A stretch of 64,000 nt of DNA from Nocardioides alkalitolerans DSM 16699 (GCF_000426525.1 NZ_AUFN01000011.1:434001-498000), one strand, 5' to 3'. Counted from the stretch's first letter, positions 55,221 to 64,000 are shown. Notes: generated by a model not told the origin, from the sequence alone. A program made the numbers and translations.

Positions 55221-55273
55221 TCCGTTGCTGCCGTGCCCCGCCACCTCGGGGTGCGAAGGAGGATCGAGGACTC

Positions 55274-56932
55274 ATGCGCAGAATCGCGCGCACCGGTCTC
55301 GCGGGCGCCGTCGTGGCGTCCGTCGGGCTGGCCACCACGGCGCTCGGCGCCACCACTCCCGCCGGGGCCTCCGCGCCCGGTGACCAGGTCGCCCCGCTCG
55401 TCGCGGCCGACGACGCCATCGCCGGCCGCTACATCGTGCTGCTCGAGGAGGGCGTCGTCGCCGCCGGAGCCGCGCGCTCGGCCTCCGCCGTCGGGGGCGA
55501 CGTCCTGCACCGCTACGACGCGCTCGGTGGGTACGCCGCCGAGCTGACCTCGGCCCAGCTCGCCGAGGTGCGCCAGGACCCGTCCGTCGCCTTCGTCCAG
55601 CAGGACTCGGTCGTCACCACGGCCGACCTCGAGACGCAGGACACGCAGACCGGCGCCACCTGGGGTCTCGACCGCATCGACCAGGTCGACCTGCCCCTCG
55701 ACAGCAGCTACACGTACGACGCCTCCGGCGCCGGCGTGACGGCGTACGTCATCGACACCGGCATCGACTCCGACCACCCCGAGCTCTCCGGCCGCGTCAC
55801 CGCCGGGTACGACGCGATCCGCGACGGCAACGGCACGGAGGACTGCCAGGGCCACGGCACGCACGTGGCGGGCACGGTGGGCGGCGAGACGTACGGCGTG
55901 GCGAAGGACGTCGACCTCGTCGCCGTCCGCGTCCTCGACTGCTCGGGCTCCGGCTCGAACGCCGGCGTCATCGCCGGCATGGACTGGGTCGCCCAGGACG
56001 CCTCGGGCCCGAGCGTCGCGAACATGAGCCTGGGCGGTCCGGCCGACAGCGCCACGAACTCCGCCGTCGACCGCATGGTCGGCGCCGGGGTCACCGTGGT
56101 CGTCGCGGCCGGCAACGAGTCCACCGACGCCTGCTCCTCCTCGCCCGCCGCTGCTCCCGCGGCGATCACCGTCGCGGCGAGCACCCGGACCGACACCCTC
56201 GCGTCGTTCTCCAACTACGGCAGCTGCGTCGACATCGTCGCGCCCGGCGAGGGCATCACCTCGGCCTGGACGGGCGGGGGCACCCGCACGATCTCGGGGA
56301 CGTCGATGGCCTCCCCGCACGTCGCGGGCGGGGCGGCGCTCTACCTCGAGGAGAACCCCTCGGCGTCGCCGGCGCAGGTGACCTCGGGCCTGACCGGTGC
56401 GGCCAGCAGCGGCAAGATCAGCAACCCGAAGGGCTCGCCGAACCTGCTGCTCCACACGGGCACCGGTGGCGGCGGGGGCACCGACCCGGAGCCCGAGCCC
56501 GGCGCCGAGCGCGTCGTCAACGGCGGCTTCGAGTCCGGCACGGCCGGGTGGACCGGTGACACCGGCGCCATCACGACGTCGGGCGCCGCGGCCGCGAACG
56601 GCAGCTACAAGGCGTGGCTCGGCGGCTACGGCACGTCCGGCAGCGAGACGCTCTCGCAGTCGGTCACCGTCACGTCGGGCTCGACGGCGACCCTGACCTT
56701 CGCCCTGCGGGTGACCACGCGCGAGACCGGCACGACGCCGTACGACGTGCTGACCGTGTCGGTCGGCGGCCGGTCGGTCGCCACCTTCAGCAACGCCGAC
56801 GCGAGCGCGGGCTACGTCACCCGGACCGTCCGTCTCACGGGTGTCTCGGGCACGGTGCCGGTGAGCTTCACGGCCACCGAGGACTCGTCGCTCGCGACGT
56901 CGTTCCTCGTGGACGACGTCTCCGTGCGCTGA
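55274..56932 (+). CDS. Secreted S8A protease with C-terminal beta-sandwich domain
   Basis: 552 residues, paralogue of the preceding gene. Signal peptide about 1-34, I9 propeptide about 50-115, triad Asp161, His194 and Ser344. After GSPNLLLHT a GTGGGGGTDPEPEPG linker (about 396-412) leads to a 140-residue C-terminal domain (NGGFESGTAGW...SFLVDDVSVR) of the carbohydrate-binding/P-domain-like jelly-roll type. The added domain may anchor the enzyme to polymer or cell wall. ATG preceded by GAAGGAGGATCGAGG. Confidence 0.95.
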   Translation: MRRIARTGLAGAVVASVGLATTALGATTPAGASAPGDQVAPLVAADDAIAGRYIVLLEEGVVAAGAARSASAVGGDVLHRYDALGGYAAELTSAQLAEVRQDPSVAFVQQDSVVTTADLETQDTQTGATWGLDRIDQVDLPLDSSYTYDASGAGVTAYVIDTGIDSDHPELSGRVTAGYDAIRDGNGTEDCQGHGTHVAGTVGGETYGVAKDVDLVAVRVLDCSGSGSNAGVIAGMDWVAQDASGPSVANMSLGGPADSATNSAVDRMVGAGVTVVVAAGNESTDACSSSPAAAPAAITVAASTRTDTLASFSNYGSCVDIVAPGEGITSAWTGGGTRTISGTSMASPHVAGGAALYLEENPSASPAQVTSGLTGAASSGKISNPKGSPNLLLHTGTGGGGGTDPEPEPGAERVVNGGFESGTAGWTGDTGAITTSGAAAANGSYKAWLGGYGTSGSETLSQSVTVTSGSTATLTFALRVTTRETGTTPYDVLTVSVGGRSVATFSNADASAGYVTRTVRLTGVSGTVPVSFTATEDSSLATSFLVDDVSVR

Positions 56933-56938
56933 GGCGGC

Positions 56939-57901
56939 TCAGCCGCGACGGTGCAGCAGCCGGTCGCGCAGCCGGGCCTCGCGCCGCAGACGCGCGAGGT
57001 CCCGGTCGCGGCGGGTCGCGATGACCGCGCAGAGGAAGGCCTCGGGCGGGGTGCCCGGCGGCGGCACGGGCGCGACGTGGTCGGTGAGCTGGTCGGCGAG
57101 GCCGACGCCGATCGCCGTGCGGGCCTCGGGGGTGATGCTGTGGGCGCGGGCGAGGAACTGCCGCACGGCCAGCATCAGTGCCGCCGGCGGGGCGCTCACG
57201 TCCGCCTGGGCGGCCCACGAGGCGAGCTGCGGCGGCATCGGCGGCGGCAGCGGGAGGCCGAGACGCAGGCGCTCGCGCACGACGTACGTGCCGGCGGCGT
57301 GGTCGCCGAGGCGCTTGCCGCGCGGGCTCAGCAGCGACGTGAGGAAGGCCGGGCCGCCGAGGAACGCGTAGATCTCGACGACGCCGACCAGCGAGCGGGT
57401 GAAGGCCTGCTGGAACGAGATCGGGCCGGCGTCGTCGCGCACGGTGCGCAGCCCGACGACGAGCTTGCCGACGGAGCGGCCGCGCGTCAGCGTCTCCACG
57501 GTGGTCGGGAAGGCGATGACCCCGAGCACGAGGGCGACGATGGCGCCCGCCTGGAACAGGGCGTCGTCGGTGCGGATCGTGGCCAGGGCGAGCACGATGC
57601 TGAGCACGACGAAGGCGACACCGACGGCGAGGACGTCGAGGAGCGCCGAGGCGATGCGCAGGCCCACCGGGGCCGAGGGCAGGTCGAGGGCCACCGCCTC
57701 GCCGGTCACGAGGTCGTCGCTGGTGAGCCCGGCGAGGTCGCCGGCGTCGCCGGGACGCCCGGAGCCCGGCCAGGGGCGGACGCGCCCGCGTCGTGCGCGT
57801 GGCGTCGCGGCGTGCGCGGGAGCCTCGGCGGGCCCGCGGTCCGACCCGGGGCTCGGGGTGGGGCTGGACACGGGGGCGGGTCCGGGCGCGACGGTGCTCA
57901 T
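56939..57901 (-). CDS. RDD-family membrane protein
   Basis: 320 residues. The first 70 residues are Pro/Ala-rich. The RDD domain follows: LRIASALLDVLAVGVAFVVLS, a second and third helix, and RSVGKLVVGLRTVRDD; a DHAAGTYVV motif ends the domain. The C-terminal 90 residues are cytosolic and basic. Function unknown; such genes often sit with SpoIIM, MoxR and DUF58. Divergent from spoIIM-like with TATGCT 8 bases before the ATG. Confidence 0.85.
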   Translation of the reverse strand: MSTVAPGPAPVSSPTPSPGSDRGPAEAPAHAATPRARRGRVRPWPGSGRPGDAGDLAGLTSDDLVTGEAVALDLPSAPVGLRIASALLDVLAVGVAFVVLSIVLALATIRTDDALFQAGAIVALVLGVIAFPTTVETLTRGRSVGKLVVGLRTVRDDAGPISFQQAFTRSLVGVVEIYAFLGGPAFLTSLLSPRGKRLGDHAAGTYVVRERLRLGLPLPPPMPPQLASWAAQADVSAPPAALMLAVRQFLARAHSITPEARTAIGVGLADQLTDHVAPVPPPGTPPEAFLCAVIATRRDRDLARLRREARLRDRLLHRRG

Positions 57902-57909
57902 CGCAGGTC

Positions 57910-57915
57910 AGCATA
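57910..57915 (-). promoter_or_regulatory. Putative -10 hexamer TATGCT of the RDD gene
   Basis: Minus-strand TATGCT ends 8 bases before the ATG at 57901. Confidence 0.4.
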
Positions 57916-57951
57916 GGCGGCGGCCGCCCTCCGGGGGGCGGGCCGACGCCC

Positions 57952-57957
57952 TAGAGT
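57952..57957 (+). promoter_or_regulatory. Putative -10 hexamer TAGAGT of the SpoIIM-like gene
   Basis: TAGAGT ends 7 bases before the GTG at 57965 and overlaps an upstream in-frame GTG at 57956, which argues for the later start. Confidence 0.45.
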
Positions 57958-57964
57958 GACCCCC

Positions 57965-58960
57965 GTGGATCTCGACGCCTACGTGCTCGTGCACTCGGGG
58001 GAGTGGCAGCGCCTCGACCAGCTGGTCAGCCGGCGCCGGCTGACCGGCCCGGAGTCCGACGAGCTGATGGAGCTCTACGAGCGGGTGGCCACCCAGCTGT
58101 CGGTGGTGCGGAGCAACGCTCCCGACGCCGAGGTCATCGCCTTCCTCTCGTCCCTCCTCGCCACCGCCCGCAACCGGGCGGCGGGCACCCGGGTGACCAC
58201 CTGGAGCGGCGTGGCCGGCTTCTTCACGCACCGGTTCCCGGCAGCGCTCTACCGGTTGCGCTGGTGGTGGCTGTCCACCATGGGCGCGAGCATCGTGGTC
58301 TGGGCCGTGCTGATGATCTGGCTGCTGCAGCACCCGGAGGTCGCGACGAGCACGCTCTCGCCCGCCGAGATCGAGCAGTACGTCGAGGAGGACTTCGAGA
58401 ACTACTACAGCGAGTACGCCGCAGGCAGCTTCGGCACGCTCGTCTGGGTGAACAACGCCTGGGTCGCGGCGCTGTGCATCGCCCTGGGCGTCCTGGGCGT
58501 CCCCGTCGTCTACCTGCTGCTCACGAACGTGCTCAACGTGGCCTTCGCCGGCGCCCTGATGACCGAGTACGGCCAGGGCTGGAACTTCTGGGGGCTGCTG
58601 CTGCCCCACGGGCTGCTCGAGCTCACGGCCATCTTCGTCGCGGGCGGGGTCGGCCTCCACCTGTTCTGGTCGTGGGTCGCCCCCGGCGCGCGCACCCGGT
58701 CGCAGGCCATGGCCCGCGGCGGGCGCACCGCGGCCACGGTGGCCCTGGGGCTCGTGGCGGTGCTGTTCGTGTCCGGCGTGATCGAGGCCGTCGTGACCCC
58801 CTCACCGCTGCCGACCGCCGTCCGCCTGGCCATCGGCGTGCTGGCCGAGGCCACGTTCTTCGCCTACGTGTTCGTCCTGGGCCGCAACGCCGTCCGCGGC
58901 GGCGCCGACGGTGACCTCGGCGCCGACCTCCTCGACGACCGGGTCGCGGCGGCGGACTGA
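57965..58960 (+). CDS. SpoIIM-family (stage II sporulation protein M-like) membrane protein
   Basis: 331 residues. A helical cytosolic N-terminus (about 1-95, LDAYVLVHSGEWQRLDQLVSRRR) is followed by five to six membrane helices. Family features are VLNVAFAGALMTEYG and LLPHGLLELTAIFVAGGVGL. In non-sporulating actinobacteria the family is linked to MoxR/DUF58/RDD clusters; its function is unclear. GTG at 57965 chosen over 57956. Confidence 0.85.
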   Translation: MDLDAYVLVHSGEWQRLDQLVSRRRLTGPESDELMELYERVATQLSVVRSNAPDAEVIAFLSSLLATARNRAAGTRVTTWSGVAGFFTHRFPAALYRLRWWWLSTMGASIVVWAVLMIWLLQHPEVATSTLSPAEIEQYVEEDFENYYSEYAAGSFGTLVWVNNAWVAALCIALGVLGVPVVYLLLTNVLNVAFAGALMTEYGQGWNFWGLLLPHGLLELTAIFVAGGVGLHLFWSWVAPGARTRSQAMARGGRTAATVALGLVAVLFVSGVIEAVVTPSPLPTAVRLAIGVLAEATFFAYVFVLGRNAVRGGADGDLGADLLDDRVAAAD

Positions 58961-58979
58961 CCGTCGGCACGACCCGGCC

Positions 58980-60287
58980 TCAGAGCAGGCCGCGGGCCTT
59001 GAGCGAGAGGTAGTGGTCGGCCAGCGCGGGCGCCAGCCGCTCGGCGTCGGTGTCGAGCACGTCGACCCCCAGCGCCTCCAGCAGGTCGGCCGTGGCGCGG
59101 CGCCGGGCGGCGACCTGCTCGGCCGCGGCGGCGGCGTACACGGCGGCGAGGTCGGACCGGTCGGCGGCGAGCTCGTCGAGGGCCGGGTCGCGCACCGCGG
59201 CCACGACCACCCGGTGGTGGTGGGTCAGCGTGGGCAGGACGGGCAGGAGGCTCTCCTCCACCACGGCGGACTCGAGCGAGGTCAGCAGCACCACGAGGGC
59301 GCGGCGACGGCCCAGCTCCTGGGTGGCGCCGGCGAGAGCGCGCCAGTCCGCCTCGGCGATGACGGCGTCGAGGTCGGTCATCGCCTCCGAGAGGGTGTGC
59401 ACGACCTGCGCGGATCCCGCGGCGCGCACGCGGCGCCGTACCCCGCGGTCGCCGGCCAGGAAGTCGATGCGGTCGCCGGCCCGCGAGGCCAGCGCCGCCA
59501 GGAGCAGGGCCGCGTCCATCGAGGAGTCGAGCCGCGGCACGCCCCGCACCCGCCCGGCGGACGTGCGGGAGGTGTCGAGCACGATGACGACCCGCCGGTC
59601 ACGCTCGGGCTGCCAGGTGCGGACGACGACCTTGCGCGTGCGGGCGCTGGCACGCCAGTCGATGGAGCGCACGTCGTCGCCCCGCACGTACTCGCGCAGC
59701 GAGTCGAACTCGGTGCCCTGGCCCCGGATGCGGACGGCCGACCGGCCGTCGAGCTCGCGCAGGCGGGCGAGGCGGCTGGGCAGGTGCTTGCGCGAGTCGA
59801 ACGCCGGGAGCGCCCGCACGCTGCCGGGAACGTCCACCGTGCGCTGGCGGTAGGCCGCGCCGAGCGGCCCGCCCAGGCGGACGGAGACGCCGGCCGTGCG
59901 GAGGTCGCCGCGGCGCACGGGCAGGAGCGCCGTCGTCAGCCGGGCGCCGTCCCCGGGGGCGAGCCGCAGGGGGTGGCGGTTCGCGTGGGGACCGTCGACG
60001 TCGGCGCCCGCGCTCGGCTGCCAGGCGTCGCGCACCCGACCGCGCACGCTGCGGCGACCCTCGTTGCGCACGACGAGCTCGGTGCGCGTGCCCTCACCCA
60101 GGCGTACGGCGCCGACCGGGCGCCGGCTGAAGGCCAGGCCGGCCGGGGAGGGGGCCAGGGCCAGGTCGACGGCGACGACGAGGGCCACGACCGCGAGCCA
60201 GAGCCAGACCGTGCTGATCTCCGGCCGGAGCACCACCGGCACGAGGCCGAGGAGCACCAGGAGGGGGACGCGTCCGCTGATCGCCAC
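58980..60287 (-). CDS. DUF58 domain protein
   Basis: 435 residues. Two N-terminal membrane helices (about 5-45), then a beta-rich region and the DUF58 core FDSLREYVRGDDVRSIDWRASARTRKVVVRTWQPERDRRVVIVLDTS, leading into a VWA-like domain with DTSRTS. Partner of MoxR ATPases. The GTG lies 11 bases from the MoxR stop. Function unknown; possibly envelope assembly. Confidence 0.9.
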   Translation of the reverse strand: MAISGRVPLLVLLGLVPVVLRPEISTVWLWLAVVALVVAVDLALAPSPAGLAFSRRPVGAVRLGEGTRTELVVRNEGRRSVRGRVRDAWQPSAGADVDGPHANRHPLRLAPGDGARLTTALLPVRRGDLRTAGVSVRLGGPLGAAYRQRTVDVPGSVRALPAFDSRKHLPSRLARLRELDGRSAVRIRGQGTEFDSLREYVRGDDVRSIDWRASARTRKVVVRTWQPERDRRVVIVLDTSRTSAGRVRGVPRLDSSMDAALLLAALASRAGDRIDFLAGDRGVRRRVRAAGSAQVVHTLSEAMTDLDAVIAEADWRALAGATQELGRRRALVVLLTSLESAVVEESLLPVLPTLTHHHRVVVAAVRDPALDELAADRSDLAAVYAAAAAEQVAARRRATADLLEALGVDVLDTDAERLAPALADHYLSLKARGLL

Positions 60288-60298
60288 GCCGCCGCCCG

Positions 60299-61333
60299 TC
60301 AGCGGGGGACCGGGACGCTGGCGAGCGCGCTGCCGAGCACCTGGCCCACCTGCACGCCCTCCAGCTCGGCCTCGGGACGCAGCGAGAGCCGGTGCGCGAG
60401 CGTGGCGTGCGCCAGCGCCTTGACGTCGTCGGGCGTCACGTAGTCGCGTCCCTGCAGCCAGGCCCAGGCCCGCGCCGTGCGCAGGAGCGCCGTCGCGCCG
60501 CGGGGGCTCACGCCGAGCTCGAGCGACGGGGCCTCGCGGGTCGCGCGGGCGATGTCGACGACGTACCCGACGACCTCGTCGGCCACCTGCACCGTGCGCA
60601 CGGCCTCCTGGCCGGCGACGATGTCGGCGGGCCCGGCGACCGCGGTCACCCCGGCGCCGGCGACGTCGCGCGGGTCGAAGCCCGACGCGTGGCGGCGGAG
60701 GATCTCGAGCTCGGCGGACCGGTCGGGGACGGGCAGCACGACCTTGACCAGGAAGCGGTCGAGCTGGGCCTCGGGCAGGGGGTAGGTGCCCTCGTACTCC
60801 ACCGGGTTCTGCGTGGCCGCGACGAGGAACGGCACGGGCAGCTGTCGCGACGTGCCGTCGACCGAGACCTGCCCCTCCTCCATCGCCTCGAGCAGCGCGG
60901 ACTGGGTCTTGGGCGGCGTCCGGTTGATCTCGTCGGCGAGCAGCAGGTTCGTGAAGACCGGCCCCTCGCGGAAGACGAGCTCACCCGCGCTCGACTCGAT
61001 CACCATCGAGCCGGTGATGTCGCCCGGCATGAGGTCGGGGGTGAACTGCACGCGGCGCGTGTCGACGTCGAGCGCGCCCGCGAGGGTGCGCACGAGCAGG
61101 GTCTTCGCCACGCCGGGCACGCCCTCCATCAGCACGTGCCCGCCGCACAGCAGCGCGACGAGCAGGCCGGAGACCGCGGCGTCCTGGCCGACGACCGCCT
61201 TGGCGACCTCCCGCCGGACGGCGTTGAGGCGCTCGCGGGGACCGTCGGCGCTCTTCTTCTCCCAGGGCAGGCCTGCGGCGGGCGGAGAGCCCGCGCCGGC
61301 GCCGTACGGGGGTGGTGGGGTCGTCTCGCTCAT
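60299..61333 (-). CDS. MoxR-family AAA+ ATPase
   Basis: 344 residues. Walker A GVPGVAKTL (about 73-81), Walker B LLLADEINRTPPKTQSALLEAMEEGQV, sensor AATQNPVEYEGTYPLPEAQLDRF, and a lid with GVSPRGATALLRTARAWAWLQGRDYVTPDDV. MoxR proteins act as chaperone-like remodellers for VWA proteins. The ATG overlaps the DUF4350 stop (ATGA). Confidence 0.95.
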   Translation of the reverse strand: MSETTPPPPYGAGAGSPPAAGLPWEKKSADGPRERLNAVRREVAKAVVGQDAAVSGLLVALLCGGHVLMEGVPGVAKTLLVRTLAGALDVDTRRVQFTPDLMPGDITGSMVIESSAGELVFREGPVFTNLLLADEINRTPPKTQSALLEAMEEGQVSVDGTSRQLPVPFLVAATQNPVEYEGTYPLPEAQLDRFLVKVVLPVPDRSAELEILRRHASGFDPRDVAGAGVTAVAGPADIVAGQEAVRTVQVADEVVGYVVDIARATREAPSLELGVSPRGATALLRTARAWAWLQGRDYVTPDDVKALAHATLAHRLSLRPEAELEGVQVGQVLGSALASVPVPR

Positions 61334-62547
61334 GCGCGGCGAACCTCTTTCTCCAGGTCGGTGAGCAGGTGGGCGAAGGTGACGAGGGCCGCGTCGTCCG
61401 TGGGGAGCGGCCCGCGAGGGTCGAGCAGGGAGCCGACGTACGCCACGGGGCGGCCCGTGCGGGCCGCGACGTCGTGGACGAGCGCGACGGGGTCGACGTC
61501 GTGGCGGGGGAGTCCGAGGTGGACGGCGATCCGGCGGCGGCTCGCACGTCGCAGGGCGTCCGCGGCGTGGAAGCGGTCTCCCGTACGGCGGTAGAGGCGT
61601 CCCCGGCTCTCGGTGGCCTCGACGGCGCGCACCGAGACGGGGAGGGGCTCGACGACCAGGCGTCCGAACCGGCGGCCGCGCCACCACATCAGGGCGACCA
61701 CGGCGGCGACGGTGAGCCACAGCGCGGGGACGACGGCGTCGGGCGCGAACGCACCGAGCCCCACCCCCTCGTCGTCGGCGAGGTCGGCCGGGTCCGGCAC
61801 GTACCAGACGAGCCGCTCGGTGCCGCCCAGCAGGCGCAGGGCCACCGCGGCGTTGTCGGCCCGCAGCACCTGGTCGTTGGTGAGGAGGTCGTCGGCCCCC
61901 AGGAGGAGCACCTCGTCGTCGGTCTCGGCGATCGTGGGTGCGCCGTCGACGGCGAAGCAGCCGTCGAGCTCGGGGAAGACGAAGGCCCGGTCCACCGAGA
62001 TCTCGAGCCCGTCCAGGTCGTCGCCGAGGGTCGAGCCGGCCCCGGAGCAGTCGGCCGCCACGTCGTCCAGGCCGCTCTCCCGGGTGCCCTGGACGTCGAG
62101 GCCGAGGAGGTCGGTCACGGCGAACTCCGGGTCGGCGACGACGAGGCGGGCGCCGCCGCGGTCGTCCATGAGCGACTCGGCGGTGCGCTCCCCGAGGAGC
62201 AGCGGGTCGCTGACGAGCACGGTCGTGCCGTCGTCGACGTCGGCGTCCTCCAGGGCGGCCGCGCTGCGCACCACCGTGACGTCGACCCCTTGGTCGGCCA
62301 GCACCCGGGCGACGGCCTGGCCACCGGTCGGCGTCGGGTTGTCGGGGTCGAGCCGGCCGCCGCGCTCGGGGCCGCCGCTGCCCAGGAGCACCGCCCCGAC
62401 CACGACGACCACGAGCGCCAGCGCGAGGAGGAGGAGCGCCCGGCGGCGGCGCCAGAAGCCGGGTCCGAGGGAGCCGGAGCCGGAGCCGCCCACGCTGCCC
62501 GCGTCGTCGGCCCGGTGGCTCGGGGGAGCGGTCGTCAGGGCGCTCAC
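61330..62547 (-). CDS. DUF4350 domain membrane protein
   Basis: 405 residues. One N-terminal membrane helix (about 36-56), an extracytoplasmic DUF4350 domain (NPTPTGGQAVARVLADQGVDVTVV...), a second helix (about 275-292, VVPALWLTVAAVVALMWW), then a cytosolic tail with FGRLVVEPLPVSVRAVEATESRGRLYRR. Overlaps at both ends with neighbours. Function unknown. Confidence 0.88.
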   Translation of the reverse strand: MSALTTAPPSHRADDAGSVGGSGSGSLGPGFWRRRRALLLLALALVVVVVGAVLLGSGGPERGGRLDPDNPTPTGGQAVARVLADQGVDVTVVRSAAALEDADVDDGTTVLVSDPLLLGERTAESLMDDRGGARLVVADPEFAVTDLLGLDVQGTRESGLDDVAADCSGAGSTLGDDLDGLEISVDRAFVFPELDGCFAVDGAPTIAETDDEVLLLGADDLLTNDQVLRADNAAVALRLLGGTERLVWYVPDPADLADDEGVGLGAFAPDAVVPALWLTVAAVVALMWWRGRRFGRLVVEPLPVSVRAVEATESRGRLYRRTGDRFHAADALRRASRRRIAVHLGLPRHDVDPVALVHDVAARTGRPVAYVGSLLDPRGPLPTDDAALVTFAHLLTDLEKEVRRA

Positions 62548-63173
62548 CGGGCTCCCGCCAGGGCGCCGTCGAGGGCGAGCACGGCCTCGGCCTGGTCACG
62601 GGTGGCGCGCCGCTCGCCGTACAGCACCTCGTCGAACAGGCGGGCGGCGCCGAGCACGCGGTCCGCGGAGGCGGGGTCGACGGCCGCGAGGGCGCGCCCG
62701 ACCTCGCCGGCCGTCGCGCCGGGGACGTCGTCGATGCGGCCGCGCTCGACCTGGCGGAGCGCGAGGGCGCGGTAGCCGTCGGTGACGGCGTCCTCCCAGC
62801 GGCCCTCGGCGAGGGCGAGCTCGGCACGACGACGCAGCTCGTCCGCCGAGACCGTCTCGCCGGTGAACAGGTCCCGACCGGTGCCCGGGGCGCGCCCGGT
62901 CCGGCGCACCCGGCTGAGCAGCAGCACGAGCCCGGCGACGAGCAGGACCACGACGAGCATCGTCACGAACGTGGTCACCGGGGGTGCGTCCGCGGTGCGG
63001 TCGACCCCGCCGTCGAGGAGGCGGCGTACCCAGTCGACGAACCGGCCGAGCAGGTCGCTGTCGTTGTACTCCGGTCGGAGGAGCTCGCGGCGCAGGAGGT
63101 CGCGGGCCTCGTCGCCGTCCGGCGCGAGGGGAGGGTCGACGAGCAGGGCCGTGACGGCGGCCGGGGCGTTCAC
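62544..63173 (-). CDS. DUF4129 domain membrane protein
   Basis: 209 residues. Acidic N-terminus DPPLAPDGDEARDLLRRELLRPEYNDSDLLGRFVDWVRRLL, one membrane helix (about 70-88), then a cytosolic DUF4129 domain with AELALAEGRWEDAVTDGYRALALRQVERG. The GTG at 63173 overlaps the stop of the upstream gene (GTGA), so the last four minus-strand genes are translationally coupled. Function unknown. Confidence 0.85.
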   Translation of the reverse strand: MNAPAAVTALLVDPPLAPDGDEARDLLRRELLRPEYNDSDLLGRFVDWVRRLLDGGVDRTADAPPVTTFVTMLVVVLLVAGLVLLLSRVRRTGRAPGTGRDLFTGETVSADELRRRAELALAEGRWEDAVTDGYRALALRQVERGRIDDVPGATAGEVGRALAAVDPASADRVLGAARLFDEVLYGERRATRDQAEAVLALDGALAGAR

Positions 63174-64000
63174 CGGGCGCCGCCCGCGGGGCGGCGCGTG
63201 GACCGGGTGAGCAGCTCGACGTCGTAGGCCTCGCGACGGATGCGCAGGTCGAGGTACTGGCACGCGCAGACCCCGGCCAGGAACGGCGTGACGAGGGCCG
63301 TCACGAGCACCGAGCTGACGGCCAGCGACGCCAGGGCCACCCAGTCGCCGGCCTCGCCCAGCAGGGAGGGCGCGACCTCCTCGACGATGGCGAACGGGAA
63401 CGACAGCATCGTGATGGCCAGGAACGACACGACCTGTGTCAGCAGCACGATGCCGAGGGTGCGCCAGAAGCTGCGCCGCGTGAGCGAGGAGGCACGGCGC
63501 AGGGCCCGGAGCACGGAGACGCGCTCGAGCACCAGCACGGCCGGGGCGAGGTAGGCGAAGCGCACCGCGAGCCAGGCCAGGGCCAGGAGCCCGAGCGGGA
63601 CGGTGACGACCATGTAGAGGACGAGCAGCACGGTGACGTCGGCGAGGGCGACCAGCACGACGGAGAGCACGTAGAGGCCGATCACGAGCGTCCCGGCGAC
63701 GGCGAGCAGCAGGGTCAGGCCCAGCAGGGCCCAGCGTCGACCGCGGAGCCGCGCCCAGGCCTCCTCGACGTCGACGAGCTCCCCGACGGCGGCGGCGAGC
63801 ACGACGTGGGCCACCACCCCGGTGAGGAAGACGGTGCCCAGGAGCAGCACGGCGGTCTCGGCCACGGCGACCGTCCCGGAGCCGACGAGCGCGGAGATCT
63901 CGCGGGCGGACCCGGTGCGGAGCCCCTCGGCGTCCCCGAGGGCGGCGCCCAGCACGGTCGTGGTGAGGGTGACGACCAGCAGGGGGACGAACAGCGCGAA
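63170..64000 (-). CDS. Multi-pass membrane protein, N-terminus beyond window
   Basis: 277 residues are visible; the frame is open through base 64000 so the start lies outside. At least five long hydrophobic segments and the LALAWLAVRFAYLAPAVLVLERVSVLRALRRASSLTRRSFWRTLG region resemble the glycerophosphoryl-diester-phosphodiesterase membrane-domain (GPDPase_memb) family, often the first gene of this DUF4129/DUF4350/MoxR cluster. C-terminus cytosolic with YLDLRIRREAYDVELL. No catalytic domain is visible. Confidence 0.8.
   Translation of the reverse strand, partial: FALFVPLLVVTLTTTVLGAALGDAEGLRTGSAREISALVGSGTVAVAETAVLLLGTVFLTGVVAHVVLAAAVGELVDVEEAWARLRGRRWALLGLTLLLAVAGTLVIGLYVLSVVLVALADVTVLLVLYMVVTVPLGLLALAWLAVRFAYLAPAVLVLERVSVLRALRRASSLTRRSFWRTLGIVLLTQVVSFLAITMLSFPFAIVEEVAPSLLGEAGDWVALASLAVSSVLVTALVTPFLAGVCACQYLDLRIRREAYDVELLTRSTRRPAGGAR

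Noticed and set aside
54993..55273. Hidden gene or small RNA in the longest gene-free stretch
   Set aside because: It is filled by two terminator-type hairpins and the conserved leader elements of the second protease; no credible start with coding character is seen.

Overview
The window is uniformly GC-rich DNA with tightly packed, often 4-base-overlapping genes and many GTG starts. Gene content (rpsL-rpsG-fusA-tuf, a cold-shock/MFS/DUF3027/DUF2530/MarR neighbourhood, CobN-based aerobic cobalamin synthesis, a MoxR/DUF58/DUF4129/DUF4350 cluster) points to an aerobic high-GC actinobacterium. A Nocardioidaceae-like member of the Propionibacteriales is my best guess, but the genus is inference. 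I recognise no tRNA, rRNA, CRISPR array, phage gene or insertion sequence. The longest gene-free stretch is 281 bases (54993-55273).

Layout. 1-5.7 kb: an FAD-linked oxidase (cut by the window edge), an alpha/beta hydrolase, a LysR regulator, a two-domain rhodanese, a ketopantoate-reductase-like enzyme and an acyl-CoA dehydrogenase-like enzyme. 5.7-39.2 kb: a large, split locus for adenosylcobalamin by the oxygen-dependent route, holding cobQ, cobK, cobD(cbiB), cbtA, cbtB, a CobB-CobC fusion, cobO, a ChlI/ChlD-type chelatase subunit, cobL, cobM, a CobI-CobJ fusion, a CobG-CobH fusion, bluB, a CbiX-like/ferredoxin fusion, cobN and cobF. Four cobalamin riboswitches control the chelatase-cobO-cobBC unit, cbtBA, the CbiX-like gene and cobN. 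The locus is interrupted by a catabolic/transport module (8.0-16.2 kb: RbsABC-type ABC transporter, hydrolase, PucR regulator, tandem-PCC-domain protein, zinc alcohol dehydrogenase), by a TetR-ohr peroxide module (26.5-27.7 kb) and by a phosphofructokinase gene.

39.1-48.3 kb: carbon starvation/pyruvate transporter CstA with its YbdD-like partner and a P-loop kinase, a HAD phosphatase, a cold-shock protein, two MFS exporters, DUF3027, DUF2530 and MarR. 48.3-52.8 kb: the str operon, whose clear promoter lies inside the end of the upstream MFS gene. Then come trmB and two tandem paralogous secreted S8 proteases. 56.9-64 kb: RDD, SpoIIM, DUF58, MoxR, DUF4350, DUF4129 and a multi-pass membrane protein cut by the window end, a familiar envelope-associated actinobacterial cluster.

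How the parts work together. CobIJ, CobGH, CobM, CobF, CobK and CobL build the hydrogenobyrinate ring. CobB amidates it, CobN with the ChlID-like ATPase inserts cobalt brought in by CbtAB, CobO adenosylates, CobQ completes amidation, and CobC plus CobD supply and attach the aminopropanol arm. BluB makes the lower ligand dimethylbenzimidazole. Uroporphyrinogen methyltransferase and the nucleotide-loop assembly genes (cobU/P, cobS/V, cobT) are not here and must lie elsewhere. A recurrent feature is a TANNNT hexamer 6-8 bases before the start codon of thirteen genes, the layout expected for leaderless mRNAs.
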